A stretch of DNA of 19,416 nucleotides from RHKX01 sp964497825 (lineage in GTDB: Bacteria; Actinomycetota; Thermoleophilia; Solirubrobacterales; 70-9): contig CAZCFA010000055.1 of the NCBI GenBank assembly GCA_964497825.1, positions 1-19,416 on the forward strand. Direction: 5' to 3'. A program made the translations under genes and the position numbers. Under the pieces are notes generated by a model, which was not told where the DNA came from, ran no database searches, and worked only from the letters and a program-made list of their open reading frames with translations. Of this stretch, positions 7,837 to 14,934 are shown one piece after another (within the stretch, counting starts at the first letter, position 1; each line of letters begins with the position of its first letter).

Positions 7837-8839
7837 GGCGCCGCCGGCGAGCGCCGAGGCGGATCGGCGGCTCCGCGACGTGCGACCGCGCACCGCCTCG
7901 ATCCTCGGCCTCGGCACGGCGCTGCCCGAGCGCGTCGTCGGCAGCGCCGAGATCGCCCGGCGGCACGGGCTCGACCCGGCCTGGATCCACCAGCGGACCG
8001 GCGTGCGCGAGCGCCGCTTCGCCGGCCCCGGCGAGTCGCTCGCCGGGCTCGCCACGGCGGCGGCGCGGGCGGCGCTCGACGCCGCCGGGGTCGACGCCGC
8101 CGACCTCGACCTGGTCCTCGTCGCGACCCTGACCGCGGACGACCTGCTGCCGAACGCGGCGCCGCTGGTGGCGGAGGCGATCGGCGCCCGCGGGGCCTTC
8201 GCCTGCGACCTCGGCGCCGCCTGCACCGGCTTTCTCAGCGGCCTCTCGCTGGCCGCCGCCCAGATCGAGAGCAACCGGGCTCAGACCGCGCTGGTGATCG
8301 GCGCCGACCTGCTCTCGCGGGTCACCGATCACGACGATCGCAAGACCTCCGGCCTGTTCGCCGACGGCGCCGGCGCCGCCGTGCTCGGCGCCGGCGGCGG
8401 CGGCTCGATCGAGCGCCTGATCCTGCGCTCCGACGCCCGCCGGGCCGAGTGCATCGTCGCCGGCCACGACGAGCGGCTGATCAGGATGCGGGGCCAGGAC
8501 ACCTTCCGAGCGGCGGTCGACTCGCTGAGCGCGATCACCGTCGAGGTGCTGGCGGCGGAGTCGCTCGACGCCGGCGACGTCGACCTGTTCGTCTATCACC
8601 AGGCGAACGCGCGGATCACCCGCGCCGTCGGCGAGCGGCTCGGGCTGGCACCGGAGCGGGTCGTCGACTGCATCGCCAGGCTCGGCAACACCTCGGCGGC
8701 GACGCTGCCGCTCGCGCTCGCCGAGGCGCACCGCCGCGGCATGCTCGCCGCCGGCGACCGGGTGCTGCTCGCCGCCTTCGGCGCCGGCTTCGTCTGGGGC
8801 GGCGGCCTGATCCGCTGGGACGGGAGCGTCGCCCGATGA
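7829..8839 (+). CDS. fabH: Beta-ketoacyl-ACP synthase III
   Basis: 336 residues. It condenses a starter acyl-CoA with malonyl-ACP to begin chain synthesis. The catalytic triad is Cys132 (DLGAACTGFL), His257 (VYHQANARI) and Asn287 (GNTSAATLPLAL). The C-terminal AFGAGFVWGG is the usual KAS III ending, and the TGVRERRF element near residue 57 is also typical. About 20 residues precede the usual N-terminus (TASILGLGTALPERVV). GTG at 7880 (residue 18) is therefore a possible alternative start, but ATG 7829 gives the coupled overlap with fabD. Starter preference (straight or branched) cannot be read safely from the sequence. Confidence 0.93.
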   Translation: MLEAPPASAEADRRLRDVRPRTASILGLGTALPERVVGSAEIARRHGLDPAWIHQRTGVRERRFAGPGESLAGLATAAARAALDAAGVDAADLDLVLVATLTADDLLPNAAPLVAEAIGARGAFACDLGAACTGFLSGLSLAAAQIESNRAQTALVIGADLLSRVTDHDDRKTSGLFADGAGAAVLGAGGGGSIERLILRSDARRAECIVAGHDERLIRMRGQDTFRAAVDSLSAITVEVLAAESLDAGDVDLFVYHQANARITRAVGERLGLAPERVVDCIARLGNTSAATLPLALAEAHRRGMLAAGDRVLLAAFGAGFVWGGGLIRWDGSVAR

Positions 8840-9579
8840 GTGCCCGCGAACGTCGTCGGGGCTGCGCGCTCGTGACCGGCGGCTCGCGCGGGATCGGCGC
8901 CGCCGCCGCCGCCGCGCTCGCCGCCGGCGAGTGGCCGGTCGCGCTCGTCTGCCGCTCCTCGGCGACCGAGGCCGAGGCGGTCGCGGGCGCGATCGAGCGC
9001 GACGGCGGGCGCGCCTGCGTGATCGCCGCCGACGTCGCCGATCCGGCCGCGCCGGCGCTCGTCTTCGAGCGGGCCGAGGCCGGCCTCGGCCCGGTCGCGG
9101 TGCTCGTCAACAACGCCGGCGTGACCGCCGACGGGCTGGCGCCGCGGATGGAGGACGAGAGCTGGAGCCGGGTGATCGAGACCAACCTGACGGGCGCCTT
9201 CCGGATGACGCGGCGGGCGCTCGGGCCGATGCTGCGCGCCCGCTGGGGGCGGGTTATCAACGTCGGCTCGGTGATCGGTCGCCGCGCCAACCCCGGGCAA
9301 GCGAACTACGCCGCCGCCAAGGCCGGGCTCGAGGGGATGACGAGGACGATCGCCGCCGAGGTCGGCAGGCGCGGCATCACCGTCAACGCGGTCGCCCCCG
9401 GCCTGATCGAGACGCGGCTGACCGAGCGCGGCGTCGCCGACGGCCTGCTCGAGCTGATCCCGGCGCGACGCGCCGGCACCCCCGCCGAGGTGGCGGCCTG
9501 CATCGGCTTCCTCGCCTCCGAGGCGGCCTCATACGTGAACGGAACGACCCTGACAGTCGACGGCGGCATGACCGCCTGA
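8836..9579 (+). CDS. fabG: 3-oxoacyl-ACP reductase
   Basis: 247 residues, the standard short-chain dehydrogenase length. The NADP-binding motif is TGGSRGIG (14-21), the structural NNAG is at 92-95, and the catalytic residues are Asn117, Ser145, Tyr158 and Lys162 (YAAAKAG). The C-terminal SYVNGTTLTVDGGMTA is diagnostic for the FabG group. It reduces beta-ketoacyl-ACP to the 3-hydroxy form. The ATG overlaps the fabH stop as ATGA. A 17-base gap follows before the carrier protein, the largest gap inside the operon. Confidence 0.93.
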   Translation: MSARERRRGCALVTGGSRGIGAAAAAALAAGEWPVALVCRSSATEAEAVAGAIERDGGRACVIAADVADPAAPALVFERAEAGLGPVAVLVNNAGVTADGLAPRMEDESWSRVIETNLTGAFRMTRRALGPMLRARWGRVINVGSVIGRRANPGQANYAAAKAGLEGMTRTIAAEVGRRGITVNAVAPGLIETRLTERGVADGLLELIPARRAGTPAEVAACIGFLASEAASYVNGTTLTVDGGMTA

Positions 9580-9588
9580 GGAAAGGAG
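9580..9588 (+). promoter_or_regulatory. Strong ribosome binding site of the acyl carrier protein gene
   Basis: GGAAAGGAG, with its 3' end eight bases before the ATG at 9597. It is the strongest Shine-Dalgarno match in the operon and marks the only real intergenic gap. A carrier protein must outnumber its enzymes, so independent high initiation here makes sense. Confidence 0.7.
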
Positions 9589-9596
9589 CAGACGAG

Positions 9597-9848
9597 ATGA
9601 CCGAGGCAACCGCGACGCGCGAGGCCCTGGAGCAGCGGGTCACCGAGGCGCTGGTCGAGTTCGGCGCCGAGCGCGACGAGATCGGGCCCGAGGCGACCTG
9701 GGACCAGCTCGACGTCGATTCGCTCGACCTGGTCGAGCTCGCGCAGATCATCGAGGACGAGTACGGAGTCGAGCTGCGCGAGACCGACATGGAGCAGATG
9801 AAGACCGTCGCCGACGCGGTCGAGATGGTGCACGCGCGGCTGTCGTGA
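9597..9848 (+). CDS. acpP: Acyl carrier protein
   Basis: 83 residues. The phosphopantetheine attachment site is Ser42 in the DSLDLVELA motif, and the helix that follows (IIEDEYGVELRETDMEQMKTVADAVEMV) matches primary fatty-acid carrier proteins. The protein is strongly acidic. It carries the growing chain between all enzymes encoded around it. The start at 9597 is fixed by the strong ribosome site at 9580-9588. The stop overlaps the fabF GTG as GTGA. No holo-ACP synthase gene is present in the window. Confidence 0.95.
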   Translation: MTEATATREALEQRVTEALVEFGAERDEIGPEATWDQLDVDSLDLVELAQIIEDEYGVELRETDMEQMKTVADAVEMVHARLS

Positions 9849-11050
9849 ACGGTCGTGTCGCGATCACCGGCGTCGGCGCCGTGACGCCGCTCGGGGTCGG
9901 CGCCCCGCGCCTGCTCGAGCGCTGGTGCGCCGGCGACGTCGGGATCCTCGATGGGATCGCGGCCTGCGACGAGTTCGAGCCCGACGAGCTGATCAGCCGC
10001 AAGCAGCGGCGCCGCGCCGACCGCTTCACGCAGCTCGCGATCGTCGCCGCCGACGAGGCGACGCGGGCCGCCGGCTGGAGCGAGGGCCTGCCCTGCCCCG
10101 GCGAGCGGATCGGATCGATCGTCGGCACCGGGATCGGCGGCATCGGCACGATCGAGGACCAGCACGACGTTCTCCGCGAGCGCGGCGCCGCGGCGCTGTC
10201 GCCGCTCGGGGTGCCGCTGATGATGACCAACGCGGCGAGCGGGGTGCTGGCGATCAGATACGGGCTGCGCGGCGAGTGCTACGGCACCTGCTCGGCCTGC
10301 GCCGCCGGCGCCCACGCGATCGGCGCCGGCGCGCGGCTGGTCGCCGCGGGCATCCTCGACGCCTGCCTGGTCGGCGGCGCCGAGTCGGCGATGACGCCGC
10401 TCGCCGGCGGCTGCTTTACGAGCATGGGCGCGACCTCGAGGTGCGGGATCTCGCGCCCGTTCGACCGCCGCCGCGACGGCTTCGTGATGGGCGAGGGGGC
10501 GGGCGTGCTGATGCTCGAGAGCGAGCGGCTCGCGAGCGCCCGCGGCGCCCCCGCGCTCGGCTGGGTCAGCGGCTACGGGGCGACCGCGGACGCCCACCAC
10601 CTGACCGCTCCCGACCCCGAGGGCGACGGCCCGGCGCGGGGGATGGCGCTGGCGCTCGCAAGCGCCGGCTGGGAGCCCGGCGAGATCGACTACGTCAACG
10701 CCCACGGCACCTCGACCCCGCTCAACGACGCCGCCGAGACGCGGGCGCTGCGCCGGGCGCTGGGCGCGCACGCCGAGCGGGTCCCGATCTCCTCGGCGAA
10801 GTCGGCGATCGGCCACCTGCTCGGCGCCGCCGGCGCGGTCGAGGCGGTGGCCACGGTGCTGGCGCTCGGAGCGGCGGTCGCGCCCCCGACCCTGTCGCTG
10901 ACCGACCCCGACCCCGAGCTCGGCCTCGACTACGTCCCGCTCGAGCCGCGGCCGCTGGCCGTCAACGGCCGGCCGCTGCGCGCGATCTCGAACTCGTTCG
11001 GCTTCGGCGGCCACAACGCGGTGCTCTGCATCGAGGGGCCGCAGCGCTGA
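9845..11050 (+). CDS. fabF: Beta-ketoacyl-ACP synthase II
   Basis: 401 residues from a GTG that overlaps the acpP stop. Catalytic residues of the KAS II class are visible: Cys152 (GTCSACAAGAHAIG), His287 (NAHGTSTPLND), Lys319 and His324 (SSAKSAIGHLLGAAGAVE). The C-terminal NSFGFGGHNAVL is typical. It catalyses the chain-elongation condensation of acyl-ACP with malonyl-ACP. The length is slightly below the usual ~410. The nucleophile context SACAAG differs slightly from the common TACASG but the Cys is intact. The protein is cytoplasmic, and the stop overlaps the next ATG by one base. Confidence 0.94.
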   Translation: MNGRVAITGVGAVTPLGVGAPRLLERWCAGDVGILDGIAACDEFEPDELISRKQRRRADRFTQLAIVAADEATRAAGWSEGLPCPGERIGSIVGTGIGGIGTIEDQHDVLRERGAAALSPLGVPLMMTNAASGVLAIRYGLRGECYGTCSACAAGAHAIGAGARLVAAGILDACLVGGAESAMTPLAGGCFTSMGATSRCGISRPFDRRRDGFVMGEGAGVLMLESERLASARGAPALGWVSGYGATADAHHLTAPDPEGDGPARGMALALASAGWEPGEIDYVNAHGTSTPLNDAAETRALRRALGAHAERVPISSAKSAIGHLLGAAGAVEAVATVLALGAAVAPPTLSLTDPDPELGLDYVPLEPRPLAVNGRPLRAISNSFGFGGHNAVLCIEGPQR

Positions 11051-12483
11051 TGGGGCCGGCGCTCGCAACCGCGACGGCCGCCGCCGCGACGCCCGAGATC
11101 GCCCGCCGCCGGATCGACTCGCTCTGCGACCGCGGCTCGTTCCAGCCGCTGCGCACCGCGGTCCGCAGCCCGCGCTCGCGGCGCACCGAGCCCGGCGACG
11201 GGGTGCTCGGCGGCAGCGCCGCGATCGACGGCCGCCCGGTCTTCGTCTACGCCCAGGACCCATCGTTCCTCGGCGGCTCGCTCGGCGACGAGCAGGCGCG
11301 CTCGATCATCCGGCTGCTCGAGTCGGCGCGGCAGTCGGGCGTCCCCGCGATCGGCCTGATCCACTCCGGCGGCGCCCGGCTCGACGACGGCGCCGCCGCG
11401 CTCGAGGGCTACGGCGGCATCTTCGTCGAGCACGTCCGCAGCAGCGGCTGGATCCCGCAGGTCTCGGTGATCTACGGCACATCGGCCGGCGGCGGCTGCT
11501 ACTCGCCCGCGCTCACCGACCTCGTCGTCATGTGCGCCGACGCGAGCATGTTCCTGACCGGCCCCAGGGTCGTCGCCGAGGTGCTCGGCGAGCAGGTCGA
11601 TCGCGAGCAGCTCGGCGGCGCCGCGGTGCAGGGCGCCAACGGCGTCGCCCAGCTCGTCGTCGAGGACGAGCGCTCGGCCGCCGCCGCGGTCCGCGGCTTC
11701 CTCTCCTACCTGCCCGCCAACAGCGAGGCGGAGCCGCCGGTCTTCTCCCCCGCCCCCGCCGGCAGCGGCGACCCCGGCGCGTTCGTGCCGGGGTCGCCGC
11801 GCCGCGTCTACGACGTCCGCGACGTGATCGGCGCGATCGCCGACGAGCGGTCGGTGCTCGAGCTCGGCGGGCGCTGGGCCCGCAACCTCGTCGTCGCCCT
11901 CGCTCGCCTCGACGGGCGGCCGGTCGGCGTCGTCGCCAACCAGCCCCGCCATCTCGCCGGCGTCCTCAACTCGGCCAGCGCCGAGAAGGGCGCCTGGTTC
12001 ATCGAGCTCTGCGACCGCTTCGGGCTGCCGCTGGTCGTGCTCGAGGACACGCCCGGGTTCATGCCGGGCAGCCGCGAGGAGCGGCGCGGCGTGATCAGGC
12101 ACGGGGCGAAGCTCGTCCGCGCCTTCGCCCGCGCCACGGTGCCGCGGATCACGGTGATCCTCCGCAAGGGGTTCGGCGGCGCCTTCATCACGATGAACTC
12201 GCGCGCGCTCGGCGCCGACCTCGTGCTCGCCTGGCCCGCCGCCGAGATCGGGATCATGGCCTCGGCCCAGGCGGTCGGGATCAGCGCCCGGCGCGAGATC
12301 GAGGCCGCGGCCGATCCGGTGGCCGAGCGCGAGCGGATCGCCGCCGCCTACGCCGCCGAGCACACCTCCTCCGAGGTCGCTTCGGCGCGGGGAACCGTCG
12401 ACGAGGTAGTCGCGCCGGCGGCGACGCGCGAGCGCCTGATCGCCGCGCTCGCGGCGCTCGGGACCCGCCGGAGGACGCGATGA
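11050..12483 (+). CDS. accD: Acyl-CoA carboxylase carboxyltransferase (beta) subunit
   Basis: 477 residues, PccB/AccD5-like carboxyltransferase. The N-half has SGGARLDDGAAALEGYGGIF and GTSAGGGCYSPALTDLVVM; the C-half has EDTPGFMPGSREERRGVIRHGAKL and AWPAAEIGIMASAQAV. Both oxyanion-hole regions are present. It transfers CO2 from carboxybiotin to acetyl- or propionyl-CoA, making malonyl- or methylmalonyl-CoA. It is shorter than the usual ~510-530 residues: the N-terminal extension before ARRRIDSLCDRGSF is reduced. The common SGGARIQEG reads SGGARLDDG here. No biotin carboxylase or biotin carrier gene is in the window, so partners must lie elsewhere. Substrate choice is not determinable here. 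Confidence 0.88.
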   Translation: MGPALATATAAAATPEIARRRIDSLCDRGSFQPLRTAVRSPRSRRTEPGDGVLGGSAAIDGRPVFVYAQDPSFLGGSLGDEQARSIIRLLESARQSGVPAIGLIHSGGARLDDGAAALEGYGGIFVEHVRSSGWIPQVSVIYGTSAGGGCYSPALTDLVVMCADASMFLTGPRVVAEVLGEQVDREQLGGAAVQGANGVAQLVVEDERSAAAAVRGFLSYLPANSEAEPPVFSPAPAGSGDPGAFVPGSPRRVYDVRDVIGAIADERSVLELGGRWARNLVVALARLDGRPVGVVANQPRHLAGVLNSASAEKGAWFIELCDRFGLPLVVLEDTPGFMPGSREERRGVIRHGAKLVRAFARATVPRITVILRKGFGGAFITMNSRALGADLVLAWPAAEIGIMASAQAVGISARREIEAAADPVAERERIAAAYAAEHTSSEVASARGTVDEVVAPAATRERLIAALAALGTRRRTR

Positions 12484-13130
12484 GCACGGCCGCCCAGCTG
12501 CCCGCCCGCGCGGCGCCGCACGTGACCGGCGCCGTCGTCTGGGCGGCGCTCGGCGACAGCTTCACCGCCGGCTCCCGCCCCGGCGAGTGGACCTGGGCCG
12601 CGATCGCCGCACGAACGCTCTCGTGCCCGGCGCGCCCGGTCGAGCTGCGCTGCCTGGCCGCGACCGGGGCGACCTGCAGGCAGGTGGCCGACGAGCAGCT
12701 CGAGCCGGCGATCGCGTCCAATCCCGGCTTCGTCAGTCTGATCTGCGGCGCCAACGACGTGATCGGCAGCGTCCGGCCCCGGGTCGAGACGATCGCCAGC
12801 GCGCTCGACGGGCTCTGGTTCGCGCTGCGCTCGGCGCTGCCGGGGCGGCCGCTTCTGACCGCCACCTACCCGGCGCTGGGACCGCAGCGCTACGGGCCGC
12901 GGACGCGGGCCCGGATCGCCGCCGCCCTCGGCGAGCTCAACCGCTCGATCAGGGCAGTCGCCGCCCGCCACGCGGTCGCCTGCGTAGATCTCGAGGTCCA
13001 CCCCGGCAACGGCGAGCGCGCGAACTTCGCGGCCGACGGCCTCCATCCGTCGCCGCTCGGGCAGCTGCTCGCCGCCGGTGCGATCGCGCCGGCGATCGCA
13101 CCGTTGATCAGAGAGGAGATACCCGCATGA
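12480..13130 (+). CDS. Cytoplasmic SGNH/GDSL hydrolase inside the fatty-acid operon
   Basis: 216 residues. The four SGNH blocks are readable: GDS with nucleophile Ser27 (ALGDSFTAG), Gly63 in the ATGAT loop, Asn92 in GAND, and Asp186-His189 in DGLHP. There is no signal peptide or membrane segment, so it should act in the cytoplasm. SGNH enzymes hydrolyse esters and thioesters. The ATG overlaps the accD stop as ATGA and the gene overlaps the dehydratase gene likewise, so it is translated with the fatty-acid enzymes. Possible roles are acyl-ACP or acyl-CoA thioesterase, removal of mis-primed chains, or a lipid esterase; none is proven. Not a standard member of this type of operon. Confidence 0.88.
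   Translation: MSTAAQLPARAAPHVTGAVVWAALGDSFTAGSRPGEWTWAAIAARTLSCPARPVELRCLAATGATCRQVADEQLEPAIASNPGFVSLICGANDVIGSVRPRVETIASALDGLWFALRSALPGRPLLTATYPALGPQRYGPRTRARIAAALGELNRSIRAVAARHAVACVDLEVHPGNGERANFAADGLHPSPLGQLLAAGAIAPAIAPLIREEIPA
13112..13118 (+). promoter_or_regulatory. Ribosome binding site of the MaoC dehydratase gene
   Basis: AGAGGAG ends eight bases before the ATG at 13127. It lies inside the end of the SGNH hydrolase gene and supports this start over longer upstream frames. Confidence 0.55.
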
Positions 13131-13672
13131 ACACCGACCGACCGCGGTCCCCGAACCCGTTCGCGCTCCCGTTCGACGAGCTCGACGCCGGCGCCGGCTT
13201 CACGAGCGCGCCGATCATCGTCGCCGCCCGCGACGTCGAGGCGTTCGCGGCGCTCACCGGCGACCACCACCCGGCCCACCTCGATCCCGACTGGGCCGGC
13301 CGCGGCCCGTTCGGGCGCCCGATCGCCCACGGCCTGCTGGTTCTCTCGCAGGCGGTCGGGGCGCTGCCGCTCGACCCTGAGCGGGTGATCGCCCTGCGCC
13401 GGCTCCGCGACGTCGTCTTCAAGCGCCCGGTCGGGGTCGGCGAGGCGATCACCGTCGCCGGCGCGATCGGAACGCGGCGAGCGCTCGACGAGCGCACCGG
13501 CCTCGTCGACTGCGAGTGCCGGATCCGCGACGAGCAGGGGCGGCTCAGCGCGCGGGCGGTGATCGAGGTCTTGTGGCGCCGCGAGCCGGCGAGCGCCGCC
13601 GCGAGCGGCGGCGGCGATGAGACCGCGCCGGTGATCCGCGATCCGGGCGGCATCGTCCGGGTGCTGCTGTGA
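13127..13672 (+). CDS. MaoC-fold (R)-3-hydroxyacyl-ACP dehydratase
   Basis: 181 residues with a single hot-dog domain. The hydratase motif ALTGDHHPAHLDPDWA gives catalytic Asp46 and His51, followed by RPIAHGLLVLS. A later FKRPVGVGEAITV strand is typical of MaoC and HadB-like proteins. It most likely performs the dehydration step of elongation, replacing FabZ, as HadAB does in mycobacteria. No separate HadA or HadC partner and no FabZ is present, so the protein may work as a homodimer. A C-terminal tail of about 30 Gly/Ala-rich and charged residues lies beyond the domain. It overlaps the hydrolase gene by four bases and the reductase ATG by one. Confidence 0.85.
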   Translation: MNTDRPRSPNPFALPFDELDAGAGFTSAPIIVAARDVEAFAALTGDHHPAHLDPDWAGRGPFGRPIAHGLLVLSQAVGALPLDPERVIALRRLRDVVFKRPVGVGEAITVAGAIGTRRALDERTGLVDCECRIRDEQGRLSARAVIEVLWRREPASAAASGGGDETAPVIRDPGGIVRVLL

Positions 13673-14529
13673 TGCCCGCTCCCACCGCCGACGCCGTCGC
13701 CGGCGACGCGGCGCTCCGGCTCGCCGGCAAGCGGCTGCTGATCACCGGCGTCATCACCCGGCATTCGATCGCCTACGCGGTCGCCGAGCGCGCCCTGGCG
13801 CAGGGCGCCGAGATCGTCCTCACCGGCTTCGGCCGCGGCCGGCGGCTGACCGAGCGCGCCGCGGCGCGGCTCGAGGGCGCCCCGCCGGTGCTCGAGCTCG
13901 ACGTCAACGAGGCCGGCGACCTCGAGCGCCTGCGGGCGGATCTTCAGGACCGCTGGGGCGGGGTCGACGGCATCCTGCACGCGATCGCCTTCGCGCCCCC
14001 CGACGCGCTCGGCGGCGATTTCCTCGCCACCCCGGCGGCGAGCGCCGAGATCGCCTTCCGCACCAGCGCCTTCTCGCTGAAGGCGCTCGCCGCGACGCTG
14101 GCGCCGCTGCTCGGCGGCGGCGGCTCGATCGTCGGGCTCGACTTCGACGCCTCGCTCGCCTGGCCCGGCTACGACTGGATGGGCGTCGCCAAGGCCGCGC
14201 TCGAGTCGGTCAACCGCTACCTCTGCCGCGACCTCGGTCCGCGCGGCATCCGCTCCAACCTGGTTTCGGCCGGACCGCTGGCGACCGCGGCCGCGAGCGG
14301 CATCGACGGCTTCGCCGCCCTGGCATCGGGCTGGCACGACGGCGCCCCGCTCGGCTGGGACACCCGCGACCCGGGCCCGGTCGCAGACGCCGCCTGCTTC
14401 CTGCTCTCCGACGGCGCCCGCGGGATCAGCGGTCAGATCCTGCGCGTCGACGGCGGCTTCAGCGCCGTCGCCGGTTGCGGGCTAAGCGAGCCCGTAACGA
14501 ACGGCGCGTCGCGGACGAGCGATGCGTGA
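13672..14529 (+). CDS. fabI: NADH-dependent enoyl-ACP reductase, InhA-like
   Basis: 285 residues from ATG 13672; GTG at 13669 would add one residue. It reduces trans-2-enoyl-ACP, the last step of each elongation cycle. The nucleotide-binding segment is GKRLLITGVITRHSIAYAVA. The active site is Tyr167 and Lys174 (PGYDWMGVAKAALESVNR), with Phe158 in GLDFDAS. The order and wording of these motifs, and RSNLVSAGPLAT further on, follow mycobacterial InhA closely. The substrate-loop region after AGPLAT is shorter than in InhA. An unusual tail of about 22 residues follows the family's DGGFS ending. It is the last gene of the operon; no clear terminator hairpin follows. Confidence 0.93.
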   Translation: MPAPTADAVAGDAALRLAGKRLLITGVITRHSIAYAVAERALAQGAEIVLTGFGRGRRLTERAAARLEGAPPVLELDVNEAGDLERLRADLQDRWGGVDGILHAIAFAPPDALGGDFLATPAASAEIAFRTSAFSLKALAATLAPLLGGGGSIVGLDFDASLAWPGYDWMGVAKAALESVNRYLCRDLGPRGIRSNLVSAGPLATAAASGIDGFAALASGWHDGAPLGWDTRDPGPVADAACFLLSDGARGISGQILRVDGGFSAVAGCGLSEPVTNGASRTSDA

Positions 14530-14655
14530 GCGCGGGCGCCGGTGACCCCGCCGGCCACATCCTGCTGAGCTCGACCTGGGCGACCGAGCCAGCACCGTCG
14601 TGCTCGCCGACGTAAGCAGGCCGTTGAGACCAACCGCCGGCGCCGGGCCTCGAAA
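14530..14655. other. Intergenic end of the fatty-acid operon
   Basis: No supportable gene. A 29-codon frame starts at a GTG overlapping the reductase stop and ends at the TAA near 14613-14615, but it has no recognisable motif. No hairpin followed by a T-run was seen, so the operon terminator is not identified. Confidence 0.4.
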
Positions 14656-14934
14656 TCAGGCCTCAGCAGCGGCTCCGAACCAGGTGGTAAGCGCGTCGAC
14701 GAGGATGGGCTCGGTGCAGTCCCCCACCCAGGCGACGTATCCGTCGGGGCGGATCAGCACGGCAGACGGAGCCTCTACCTCACCGAGCACCGGAAGCTCC
14801 CACCGGGACTCGTAGGCGGCATACGCTCGAGGTGGCGAGATCAGCGTCCGCGAGAGCGCCGTCGCGGCGATCACCAGATCGCCGACCCCGGTGCCGCAAC
14901 GAGCCGGTGACCAATCGCAGGCTCGCCGCCCGGC
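14656..14934 (-). pseudogene. C-terminal remnant of a FAD-dependent aromatic monooxygenase
   Basis: The minus-strand frame encodes a stretch ending in PSAVLIRPDGYVAWVGD and ALTTWFG. This is the characteristic end (thioredoxin-like C-terminal domain) of PHBH-type FAD monooxygenases such as those acting on aromatic polyketides. The frame is open from just after the stop of the neighbouring secreted-protein gene, but nothing of the FAD-binding or substrate domains (normally ~400 residues) remains. A GTG at 14874 could in principle start a 72-residue peptide, but no ribosome site was seen. The best reading is a 5'-truncated relic left by insertion or deletion at about 14900. The gap holds nothing else. 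Confidence 0.6.

Noticed and set aside
14526..14615. 29-codon frame overlapping the enoyl reductase stop
   Set aside because: No motif, no ribosome site and no supporting context; length is within chance expectation.
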